NCBI GenBank assembly: GCA_030248195.1 | Contig: JASAND010013007.1 | Coordinates: 1-64,000, forward strand | Source of the DNA: Trissonchulus latispiculum | Lineage: Eukaryota; Nematoda; Enoplea; Enoplida; Ironidae | DNA length: 64,000 bases | Direction: 5' to 3' | Shown: positions 35,468 to 46,600 of the stretch, piece after piece | How positions within the stretch are numbered: position 1 is the stretch's first letter | How the letters are laid out: every line of letters begins with the position of its first letter | Position numbers and translations under genes: made by a program | The notes under the pieces: model-generated | The model's input: the letters and a program-made list of their open reading frames with translations, nothing else | What the model was told of the DNA's origin: nothing | Database searches by the model: none

Positions 35468-38421
35468 ATGAAAGACCGGACATGCGTCGATTGGTCACAA
35501 ATCCCGGAAAGGCTGACAGAAGAACCGACCCAACAACCAGTTCTGACTTCTTTCATCAATTCAATCCAAGAACAGCAGCAGGTAAAACTGCTTTCGTGGG
35601 ATCCTGTCGCGACATTCCCAAACCAAATCAAGTGTCCTATCCACAAAACACCTTTACGGAAAACTCGTTCAGCCAAGAGGAAGGACCGCCCTCCTCGCAT
35701 TTTCTGGGATATTACTTTGCCATTGTTTGTTTTCCATCGCTTCTACTCCTGCCGTGAAGATCCTACAGATGAGCATCAAATTTCGTCCTGCTCTCTCTCC
35801 ATTCTGGATCAGGTGAATAAAATAGTTCCGGTGCCTTTCATTTCGTTATGGAAATCTGGCATGACAAACGACTTTATTCATCAAGTTCGAGAGCTCTTTG
35901 GCGAATTGCGATCACACCGAGCTATAATGGAACATTTTCAGAGAGTCTACGGCAAAAAAGGATACAGCTGTTTCCCTAAGGAAAACTATTTAAGGGACTG
36001 GGTTTTATTTGACTTCCGTCTAAACTATCCTCTCTCACTTCTCCACAAAACCTGTACCTACTGTCTCCGTTTCACACGCCCCTGCTACTTCCTCTCCATT
36101 GACCATACCTTCAAATTCGTAAAAACAATTGGCCTGACCTATAACGGAAAGTGGAACAAAATTTACTATACACTGGCTACAATTCTTGATGGTTTTGGGG
36201 AGGTTATGGGGCTGAAATTCTGCGATAGCACGAGCTTTGCGGAAATCACGGATTGCATACGGGCAGCGGCCGATGAGCTTCGGGCATTAGGGAAAACCGT
36301 CGACTATATTCTGGTTGACAATTGTTGCACTGTCGCACGCTTTTTGAAAGAGCTGTTTGGCGAACAGGTCGTTATTAAGCTGGATGTCTTTCATATCACG
36401 CAAAGGCTGTCCGACTGCATGAGCAAGAAACGAAAAGGGTACAAGGAATTTCTACTCGCAATTCGCCGTGTCTTCCGGCGCCCGTTCGACTGGCAAGAGC
36501 AACGCATGGCTCCAACTCCGGATATTCCGGAAACTCTCGCCAACTTCGACAAATTCGTCAGTGAATGGAAAGACAAAACATATTGGAATCCAAAAACCAA
36601 GGAAACAGAACCTTTGCTGTCCAACTCTTTCCAACGTATTTGTGCCAATCTGAGAATTCATATTGCAAACGGTTGCACTAGGTAGATTCATTATTCATAC
36701 TACCTGTTTCTGTCCCTTTTCTTCATAATATAATGCAGTTTTTCTTATGAAATGATATAGCATCTTAAACACATATGTTCTGCTCTACCCTGGCTCATTC
36801 TCGTACCCTACTCATCTTGTATAGAACTGTACTGCATGAAGCCATACGAAGAAATATTTAAATATTAGATTACATGATTTTGTTTGTAGAAAGTTGTCTC
36901 TGGTATATAGCTCTGTCTTTTTCTATACAGTCTAAATAGCCAGTTTAAGTGAAACTGAGTTGAAGCGAAGCCTTCACGCGAACAACAACAGCAACCGGCT
37001 GGCTCTCACAGCAGCTTTCAAAGTGGCCTGCCGCGTTAAAATTTTTTGAATAAAAAAAGGAAGGTTGAAAAAGGCGCAGTAGCGAAACTAGTAAAGTTAC
37101 TCGGAACAGGCATCCTGTATTCTCTACTAAAAACTCCAAACGAATAGATTCAGAGCAATAGAGATTCAGAACATTTTAATCACACTATTGTATCTGTTTT
37201 ATTATTTTCAGTTGTATTCCGGTTGGTGTGGGAACGCATCTCAACGAAGTTTTCCACTCCTGGATTCGTGGGACCACAGAACGCGGCGGCACAGAAATTG
37301 GCTTGGATACAGCAGTGGCGCACATCACCACACAGCGGGATAAATGGAATTACAACAAGCACGCTGCCTGCACCGGTGTAATTGATTTCACTTCCAGCCA
37401 GCTGATTCTTTCTCAAACAATTAATGAACTGTCCCTCTGTCCACCTGAACCAATACAGAAAGCATCTGCACTGCGCCTACGTTACTGGGCTAAGCTGCTG
37501 CTACAGGAATCTCCGGTAATGGAAAGAAACATGTCTCTCTCTCTGCTCGCAGCCCTTGAAGATCCTATCACGGCCTTGCCAATCCTTCAACAGAACGCTG
37601 TCCCGCCCGAATCCTCGGAAGAGCACTGGGCCAAAGTAAATTCTGTTCTGCCATCTCCTATTCAATGGGGCCATCCAGTAGATACTTTCTGCAGAACCTT
37701 CTGTAGCGACGAGGGTAAACTGAAGCTAAAAACCTACATGGACGATAATCGGTACTCCACCCTGCAGAATCCAGAACTGTTTCTACAGAGCCTGTATCAA
37801 TATATATCCGAATCGATAAACTGGAACCGATATACAGGCACCGGACTCTCGGAACAGGACCAGACAGGTATGGCTTCACAATATCCTGAACACTGGCCAC
37901 GGAAGTTCGCGTGCGTGCAGATGATTGTTGACTACTGTCAGGTCCCAGCCGTAATCAGCACGGACACCGAAAACGCTCCTCAACTGGTAATTTCGCCGCT
38001 ATCAATGGGGTTTCTCAAGTATGACACTGGGTGTCTCCTGGTTTTTTGGCGCTGCTACGATAACTGTTTCTGGTGGGAATGGCTAAGCTTGCCTTCAGCC
38101 CTTCTCCCAATTCTACTGAAGAAACGGAAACGACGTCCTACACTGCGACCTCCCGAAGTCGGCACAGGCTGCCACTGCTGCGCCAATGTTGAGAATTGCT
38201 GCACATTAGACGGAGTGAGCAATACATACACCTCGAGGTGCCCCTGCTTCGTCAATGATATGTCGTGCGAGTCCTGTACCTGCAGATGTTGCGGGAATCC
38301 GTTTAATGAGTTCCAGCAACCTGCCTCTGCTAATGCTCGCGAAATGAATGTACCAATTCTCATAACGCGGCATGTGTCTCGGCTTCACTCCCTCCGTCTC
38401 CCTGCAGAATCTCCTCATTAA
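35468..38421 (+). CDS. DDE-type transposase-like protein with Cys-rich C-terminus (two exons)
   Basis: Exon 1 runs to 36681 (donor GTAGAT, phase 2) and exon 2 from 37212 to 38421, giving about 807 residues from the ATG at 35468. An upstream TTTGTAG acceptor at 35421 means a 5' exon is possible. Candidate catalytic acids: Asp at 36101 (SIDHTFKF), Asp at 36316 (YILVDNCC), Asp at 36383 (KLDVFH) and Glu at 37246 (GTHLNEVFH). The splice joins GCTS to CIPVGVGTHLNE, a motif I associate with a widespread animal transposase-like family; I cannot name the superfamily. The tail (about 38164-38303) is a Cys cluster (GCHCC, SRCPC, CESCTCRCCGNPF), probably zinc-binding. By analogy it would cut and join element ends in the nucleus. 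The intron holds a 66-bp copy of a gene A exon. Confidence 0.7.
36963..37028 (+). repeat. 66-bp perfect copy of a gene A exon segment inside the transposase intron
   Basis: Identical to 46145-46210 (starting AAGCGAAGCCTTCACGCG, ending TTTCAAAGTGGCC). A short upstream AATAGCCA is also shared; beyond that the sequences differ. Same orientation as gene A. It sits within the intron at 36682-37211. Confidence 0.9.
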
Positions 38422-38424
38422 CCT

Positions 38425-38691
38425 GTACGGTGGTGTTTTCTGGAATACCTCTCACTGATGCAACTTGTACGTCAGCAGCAAGGGGGGCAAGGCCCACTTG
38501 ATTTCCCCGCGCTAGCAGCATCATTTAATTCTCGAAAACTGATGCTCCTGTCTGCTGGTATTCGTCCCGCTGAAGCTAACTGTCAACGTATAAAAAATCA
38601 GCTATTCATTCTATTTACGAAGATGCAGGAGGCAGGAGCAGAAACATTCGCTAGTCCTGCCCTTCTGCAGTTACAAGATTTTTTTCATTAG
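38425..38691 (+). CDS. Short open frame after the transposase, possible extra C-terminal exon
   Basis: A frame open from just after the transposase stop to TAG at 38689-38691 has normal composition (QGPLDFPALAASFNSRKL, LFTKMQEAGAE), unlike the T-rich frames further right. It is in a different frame from the transposase end, so it could be a continuation lost by a small indel or reached by splicing, or a chance frame. No domain is recognised and no own promoter or start context is convincing. Confidence 0.35.
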   Translation, partial: VRWCFLEYLSLMQLVRQQQGGQGPLDFPALAASFNSRKLMLLSAGIRPAEANCQRIKNQLFILFTKMQEAGAETFASPALLQLQDFFH

Positions 38692-38699
38692 TTTTCATT

Positions 38700-40910
38700 G
38701 TTTATTATATTTTTCAATGCTTAGTTTATGTAATATATTGACAATGCATAGCGACTAGAGAGAGTGGCATTCATAGAAGCTGATTAATAATTTCTCTCAC
38801 TACGTTATGTCCTTCTGCTGTTTTTTTCTGCTCTGGGTCTCTATGAGTTTATCTATGTTCGTCTATTGTAATTTGTTTTCCCTCTTCTGCTGTTTTGTAT
38901 TCCCTTTTGAGTCAGTGTGGTTTTGTCTCTGTTGGTTTGCTGTTATTTTTTGTTGTTTTCCTTGCCTATTTCCCCAGTAGAAGCTACCATCTTTACTGTC
39001 GTAGCTATACGCTCTCCCTCAAAGGGGGAATAGGAATTAAGCGAACTGTTTTTTTGCCTTTCTACTAACACTTTGTTTATGATTAGTTACTGTTGTAAGT
39101 TTGGCTTTTTCTCAATATTAATGTATCTATTGTGCGTTGCGTCTATCTGTTTAAAGAACATGCTTATGGCTGTTTCTGTTTCGTTTATGTTATTCTTCTA
39201 TTAACTGCTATTTTTCTCATTCCCTAGTCCTCATCCACCCCTGCACCCCTATCGTTTGGGGGTCCTACTCTCCATGACATTTTAATGGTCAGTCAGAAGT
39301 TTCCCCTGCTTAGCGAACCAAATTCAGAAATTTCCCCTGCTAACCGAACTACCTTTATGACTTTTTACCTGCACTTTTACATTTTTTTAGTTCTTTAATT
39401 TTGTAATAGTTGCCTTTTTCCTATAATTCTTTTAAAATACTGTGTCTCAGCTGATAGTCTTCCTTAATAGCGTTCTCATAGTCTTCCTTCATAACACTCT
39501 CCATGAAACGGGAAAAGAAATTAAGCGAACTAATATTGTGACTTTCTGCTTTTACTGTGCTTTAGTCTTGCTGCTTCTGTAACTTTGCCTTCTTTTCGTC
39601 ACTATTTTTGTTTTTCTTGCGTATTGCTCATAACTATTTCATGAGCATGCTTCCAACGTTTTCTGTTCCTCTATGTTGTTATATTATTAGCTGCTGTTGT
39701 TCTCATTCATCGTAGTATGATCTTACATTTATGTACGTATTTGGCCAGTAATGTTGTTTTATTTCAACTCAGAAATTTGCTGTTTCTTCTTCACCTAAAT
39801 AAGGCTACCGAACACTACACAGATAGTAAACTCATGCATTTGTCCCCCGTGTACACTGCGTTTTCTGCATTCTGCTGCTTTGCATTATGTTCTCTGTACC
39901 CGTGCGGTGTTGGATTATGTTCTCTGTTTTCATATTTTTGCATTAGTTCGTCAGTTAGATTTATTGTGCGCTTTGTCCAATGTTGTATTATTGTTATATT
40001 TCATTCTTATGTTCATCTAGCCACGTTTTTGCAGTTAACATATATCTTTTAGTTTCAATACTGTCCCTAGTTCTTTACCTTTCAAAATAAAAATTAAACT
40101 CACAAATTTCTATTCTGTGGCCCGCCCATGTTCTGATATCAGTATAAACTTAGAGTCTCCTCAAACATTGCTTTTTCCTTTAGCCATAAATAACTGGCCT
40201 CGTAATAAAACTGTATAAACACTTAACTCGTTGAAATATACACCCTTCTTTGTAACTGTTTAGGATTATGCTGCTTCGCTTATTCTTCTCTGTCCCCCGT
40301 GCCCTCATGTTGGCTTCCCCCTTTTGTATCTTTTTACTTTTCCAACAATTATTTATTACTGCTATTCTTCATTCTATTGATTGTTTACCTGCAATATCAT
40401 TGTCATATAGTACCTATTATATTGGCAGTTGTTTCCCTGTAACGCGAGAAAATGACCTTTTAAACTCGTTACAACTTGCCAAACGATCGTTTAACAACAC
40501 TAGAAACTGCAACTTTCCGAAACACTATTCATTCTTCTTACCATTTCCCCTTTCATTTTTGAACTTGTACTGTTCCTATTGTTATATTTTGCTCCGTTCA
40601 GTATTCCTTTTATACAGTCTTTTAACTGTGTCTTTTTGTATTACGAATTTTCGCAGTTATTGGTACTATAAATTGCCTATATACAATAAATTTCTTTTCA
40701 AATTTGTGTCGTGTTTCGCATTTACAACCACCGTCTTTGTGATGCGTTGGCATATTAACATTGTTGCTTTTATATGACTGTTCATTTTTCTCATCATGTC
40801 TACTTTCGCTGCCATCCCCTGCAGATACCGCCTACTATTTATCATTAAATAATTCAACCAGTTTCTTTCCGATATAGCCTCTCTGCCTCTTTTATTAATA
40901 CAGTTTAAGT
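38700..40910. other. T-rich intergenic stretch
   Basis: Strongly T-rich on the plus strand, with GTTTCCCCTGCT-type phrases repeated near 39300-39345. Open frames such as 40268-40777 are rich in Phe, Leu, Ser and Tyr as expected from composition, and have no splice or domain support. Confidence 0.5.
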
Positions 40911-40913
40911 ATA

Positions 40914-41619
40914 AGCAAAGCCAAAAACACATCTCAACTTTTACTATTCTTAGTGAAAATAATATGCAAATTAGTTGATGAAATAGACGTCAACCTACTA
41001 TATACTTTCTAATATAATTCCATAATAGCACACTAATTCACTTGTCTATCATCTCGAAATTTTTGCGAAAAAGGGGTTGTCTCATAATTCTAAACACGTT
41101 CCAAGAGCGAATACTCAATCATTTACATATTTACGGAAGCACATATTTTGTAGCGAGTTTCTTTTTGAGAATTGAAACTATATACATTTAGCTACTCTTT
41201 GCTATCCGAGGAAATAGTAATTTACTTGTTTTTCATGTTCAAATTATAGCGAAAAAGGGATTGTCTCATAACTGTTAACACAAACTAAAAATGATTACTC
41301 AATCTATTTCATGTTTTCGTAAGCACAAACTTTTCAGCGGCTTTCTTTTCGCCATTTGAACCAATATACATTTAGCAGTTCTTTGTCAGCAGAGGAGAAA
41401 ATACTATGTTAGCAACACATAATCAGCGTCTAAAGACCCAGCAAAGCCAAAAACACATCTCAACTTTTACTATTCTTAGTGAAAATAATATGCAAATTAG
41501 TTCATGAAATAGACGTCAACCTACTATACACTTTCTAATATAATTCCATAACAGCACACTAATTCACTTGTCTTTCATCTCGAAATTTTAGCGAAACAGG
41601 GGTTGTCTCATAATTCTAA
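40914..41619. repeat. Higher-order direct repeat
   Basis: 40914-41094 is nearly identical to 41440-41619 (offset 526 bp; AGCAAAGCCAAAAACACATC to TGTCTCATAATTCTAA). Between them a second pair of related blocks (about 41055-41220 and 41235-41395) share GAAAAAGGG.TTGTCTCATAA and TATACATTTAGC. Non-coding. Confidence 0.8.
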
Positions 41620-41812
41620 TATAGGAATATTCTTGTAGCTAGACTTCAGATTTTATTGCCCCCGCTTCTGATTCCCATATGACCTCTGCGCTGTTCCTGG
41701 TGAGCCTCTAAGATCTGAGGATGCTGCAGATATTTGCTTTTGAAAGTGTACGTATCGAAGAGTATCACGGCAGTCTCCCTCACATCCAATACTTCGCAAA
41801 CCGTACCCGTTC

Positions 41813-42073
41813 CTAGTCTATTATGACATCAGGTGTACGGACAAAACGATACAATTCCGTGCACTTTTTTACTAAGTAAAGGGGTACCGGACAAAATATC
41901 ACCCTTCCTCCTGGAGATATACCCGGGTTGCAGGTATCAATGTTATGAGATAACATCCAACAATCAGGTTTCTTTTCCGCAAAACGATGGGGCGTCCCAG
42001 GATTATACGGAGTGCCCCCCGTTAGAATCATTGTCACATTCTTTTCTGTAAAATAGTCAAGGGATGCAACCAC
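41813..42073 (-). CDS. Unrecognised minus-strand open frame or exon
   Basis: About 86 codons of non-repetitive composition (ILTGGTPYNPGTPHRFAEKK, SPGGRVIFCPVPLYLVKKC). A TATTTTACAG acceptor lies inside the frame near 42049, so the true coding part may be an exon from about 42045 down. No homologous domain is recognised, and no neighbouring exon was found on the minus strand. It may be a relic of another mobile-element gene. Confidence 0.3.
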   Translation of the reverse strand: MVASLDYFTEKNVTMILTGGTPYNPGTPHRFAEKKPDCWMLSHNIDTCNPGISPGGRVIFCPVPLYLVKKCTELYRFVRTPDVIID

Positions 42074-42079
42074 GTTACT

Positions 42080-43615
42080 GATTTGTCACCACAATAAGGG
42101 CCACTGGGCAAGCTTTAATATGACGCTTACTTATGGTGAATGTAGTTTTTAGACAACTACACAGAAAACGGTTACTGTTTTATCTTATGTCAAATGGTTA
42201 AAACCGGGGCTCGTTAACAGAGGGCTGGCGTCTGAGCAGGAATTACTGACTCCGCTTCATCTGTTCCGGTTACAACTAAGCCAAACCACAAAGCTATTTG
42301 TCTACACAAATCAAGCTAAGGTAATTCATTCTTAACATTGTTCGTAGACTCCTAGTTACTCTAAATTTATCCAATTGTCCCTCAATTTTAATACATATAC
42401 TATATTATTGTGTTGTTCATTGTCGCCATATAGAACTACTCCATTCCATCTTCCGAATACTTGCTTTAGAGCCTCTTACAAAACGACTCTGACAAATTAA
42501 GTACACAAACTTCAGCAAAACTCTTTTTAGGCTAAAGACGAAACAATCTATTTTAATCACTTTTACAACCAATTTGATCATATTGCTCTACTATATGCGG
42601 ACAAATCCCTTTTTCTTGTTCCATTGCCCAATACGAACTACAACATTTTATATGCAAATGTTAGCTTTATACTTACTTAGAAAACTATATTTATAATTTC
42701 ATTTCGCAAACTTCTATTAGTTACACTGCTTCTTAGTTTTCTAAACAGACTTTTGACCCATCTTCTTAATGCAACAAATAAATAGAATCATTCAACTGTC
42801 TATTAAGCACTTAATATAAATATATTCTTCAGTACCCCTTCCTTTCTCCTAATTTGCATACAGCTGTCTTCAAAAATAACATCTGCATTCTTGTTGTGTA
42901 ACGAAAACAATTCCACTATGTACCAGCAGGACAGCTTACGTTTCCCATGCACGTTCTCAAACTATTGTCTTATTTTCTGTTACTGCATTAACGATTACCT
43001 ATCTCTGTTCACATCATTCTTCAATTTTCTAAACACATAATTTTTGTTCTATTTCTTTACTAATTTGATTTATAACCAATTTTTATTTTTTCTTCTTCCT
43101 ATTTCACTATATCTCTCTTTTACATTTTGCCGCCCTCATTTGGTTTGTTGCGAATTGCCGTACAGTCAATGTACGACCCCGTTCTAAACCCATATACAAT
43201 ATTCGCCCCCCCTGTTCCCCTGCATGTTTCTGCCCCCCGGGGAAAGATGCTTTAACTGTTCTCCATTTAGACCAACTAGCTTGTCATTTCTATAATTTAA
43301 TTATTATAATACCTCACTCCCACCTGTTTTTCATATCAACCAAAAATGGAGCCCACAGATCCACCCTATACACTGTGTAACCTCCATTACTAAAAACCTA
43401 GCACAAAATTTGTTATATAGTTTGTCACAGCGAATTAGAGAGGACATTAGAACCAAAAAAGCCGGGCCTGGTTCCTTTCCATCACAAAGTTCAGATGACA
43501 TCAGTGCCGAGATAAAACCCAGCCTAGCCGCACAAGACTAGTTTCAACTTTGGTCCACAATCTATCTAGTTCCCTGTTGGAAACTCATATTCATATTACT
43601 TTTTCTAGAGAAATT
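42080..43615. other. No gene seen upstream of gene A
   Basis: AT-rich sequence with scattered short frames only. A C-rich patch at 43205-43250 and a TTTTTCTAG just before the gene A start may belong to its 5' end. Confidence 0.4.
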
Positions 43616-43623
43616 TTTTTGCT

Positions 43624-46600
43624 ATGAGAGAATCCAAACGTATTCTCTATCTCAATGATGATGACGTTGGAAATACTATATATTCTATTGAACGCTTGGC
43701 CTATGTGCTTCTTCTGAAAGAATATGGCCACTATTCCACCTATGAACAGGCTGCAACAGCGCAACATGTGGATGTTGATTCATTACTGAAAGCCGAACAG
43801 CTCATACGTGCGAAAAATGAAACCAACATTACACATATTGCTTCATCCACCCGTAAACGTATGCTCATAATAGAATATTTGTTCATTTCGGAATTTATCT
43901 AAATTGTCATTAGTGTCAACGCCATTTATTACTCTTGCCGGACTGTATTCACACTTATAGAATAGTACTGTCACTGATTTATCAGCAACACTATACCAAC
44001 AACAACTGTTGAATCTAAAACTTCAGCATGTGTTTAAAAAATTCGTACTTTTATAAACAAAGGTCATTGCTTCACTGCGCACAATGAAAATATACAACTA
44101 TGACACATCTATTTCAGCATACACGGCGACTTCTAGTGTTTCTGTCTGCGTGGAGCCGGAGCCAGCCGTCCAGTATGGAAACACGTCCGAGGAAGCAGTT
44201 GGAGATACAACCTCCAGGAGTGAAGATCCGTCTCAAACTAATTCAGGACGTGATGATTTCAATAGTCCTAGCCCGCATATTGTCGTGCTGAAGAGAACAG
44301 CTCCCGACGGATCTGAACAGGGGGCAAATGAACAATTAGAAGTCCGTGCTGAGGATAGTGTGTCAGGTATAACAACAATATCGTTGTTGTTAAGTCCCCC
44401 ATTCATCGTAGGCTACGCTTACCCTTCCCTTGTTTTCAGTCATAAGCAGTACTAACTCCGAAACGTACTAAAAGTTATCTTATCAATCTAAAAATCCCAA
44501 TGTTGCTTTCATGAATTGCTTGTTTTTCCATAGCCTAACACCATTTGATTCTTATGTTTGTGTCCCAGAAATGACATACAAATAAAAACCTAATTTCTAT
44601 TTCCCCTTTTACCCGCATTTATGTCATTTTCTCGTTTTTCATTTTTCGCTGATATGTATCCTTTTATGTTCATTTACTTTTTAGATTCATCTCGCCAGGT
44701 GAAGCCAATGCCTCAGAGTAGCACAAGCGATGGCACGAGCAACGCACCTAGAATTTCATTTGCTCTTGCCTCAACTGCTGCTCAATCTATCTGCTCTGGT
44801 CCAGTTGTGCCCTATTCCGCAACAAGTAATGTCTTCTTTTTTTGGCTTTATGTTACGCTTTTCTATATTAGCTGCTTTTTTTAGGAACTTCCAAAAAAGA
44901 CTTTTACCACTATAGATTGTCCTCTAAATCACGTTTCTATATCCACATTCCTGGAGTCTATTTTTAAACTACATTTGGTCTATGAGAATACTAATGCTGC
45001 TCTCCTATTCGCCCTATAATCAGTGCCATCATGGATCAGAATATATCTCCACCCTAGAAACAGTTATTTTTACATCCTCCGCCATCTTACACAATCTCCC
45101 ATACTTCTCCCTCAGCCAGATTAGATAACGAAAGGAAGAATGAATCTACAACCTTCAGCATAATCGAAGAACTTAACAAGTTGTTAACAAAAGGGCAAAC
45201 CCTATAAAAAAGGGGGACAGCAGTAGGGGCCACCAGAACCACCAAAAACATGCTACAAAGTAGCGGAATCTCGTCTTTTTGTTCTTCATCTCCTTTAACA
45301 TCATTTCCTCCCCCCCCCATTCCCCTACTATAGTTCGGCTAAATATCTAAATATCAAAACTTTTTACTTTTTAGTAACATCTCCTCACATCAAGCCTAGA
45401 TCTGAAAATACCACAAGCGAAGATAATAGCACCGCCCCCACATTATCGGTTGGTCTTGCCCAAACTGCTGTTCAATCCAGCTCCGCTGCCTCTTTCCCCC
45501 CGCTGTCCCCTGCTAGCCATTTCATGCCATCAAGCAGCAACACTTCTCCTCCTGCATCTGGTGGTACATCTTCTGGTACCTTTTTCTTGCAGTTTTCTGT
45601 TATTCTTTTCATTATAGTCTACTTTTTTGCCACGTCAAAATATACGAATTAAGCTACTATACACTTATCTCCTAATTCTCTCCCCCTCTGCTTCTGCCCC
45701 GTAGTCTCCTTCTAGCCGTTTCATGTTCTCAAGCTCCAAACTGTATTTGGTGCAATATCATCTGTTACCTTTGTTGGTGGTTTTGTGTCAATCTCGTCAA
45801 TGTAGTGTGCATTGTTTTTTTTTCAACGTCTGAACAAACAAATTAAGCAACTATTCACGTCTCTCCTACTTCTCTCTTATCCTTTTTTTCATATGGTAAG
45901 TATGACAATGAAGTTTTAAACCTCACCTAGCCTATTGAGAATACTGTTGCAATACGCATTCGTTATTTCATGTCTGTCTTATTTCAGCAAAAATTTCTTC
46001 CAATCTTTAAAATGTTATTTTTAGAATGTAATCCATCTTTAAAAATCGTCAACACTTACTCCCTCAGCCAGAACAGACGACGGGGAGCTCGAATGAGTGT
46101 TGGACCTCCAGGATGGCGACAGCGAATAGCCAAAAAGAAGCAGCAAGCGAAGCCTTCACGCGAACAACAACAGCAACCGGCTGGCTCTCACAGCAGCTTT
46201 CAAAGTGGCCAAAACGAGTCACTCGGCGTTCATGCTCTCTCCCTTATGAGTGATCAAGATACAACTAGCGGTGAGACACCAATTTTTTTTATCTGAATTT
46301 CATTGTTTCCCGCTTTTCAATATAATTTCGCATAATTTTATAAAATGCGTAGGTAACTGGCACACGCCTTTTTTATTGGAAACTGTGTAATCATAATTGC
46401 AGATTTCCTGAACGAAATATATCTGGATCAATTTTATAGCTTCCATTATTATTAATTTTTTAAGTTCGTGTTGTTTTAATTAACCCTAATGCCAATGTTA
46501 CAATTCATCTCATTTTGTTTTATTCAAATATTGTTTTGCATCCCACGTGTATCAGTCTTTGTATATTGACTTTGAGTAACGTAACCGTACCTTCAATAAC

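Noticed and set aside
37180..38418. Minus-strand frames opposite the transposase
   Set aside because: Shadows of the plus-strand coding exon.
39717..40777. Open frames of 111 and 169 codons
   Set aside because: Composition is driven by T-rich DNA (Phe, Leu, Ser, Tyr, Cys). No splice sites, domain or repeat conservation.
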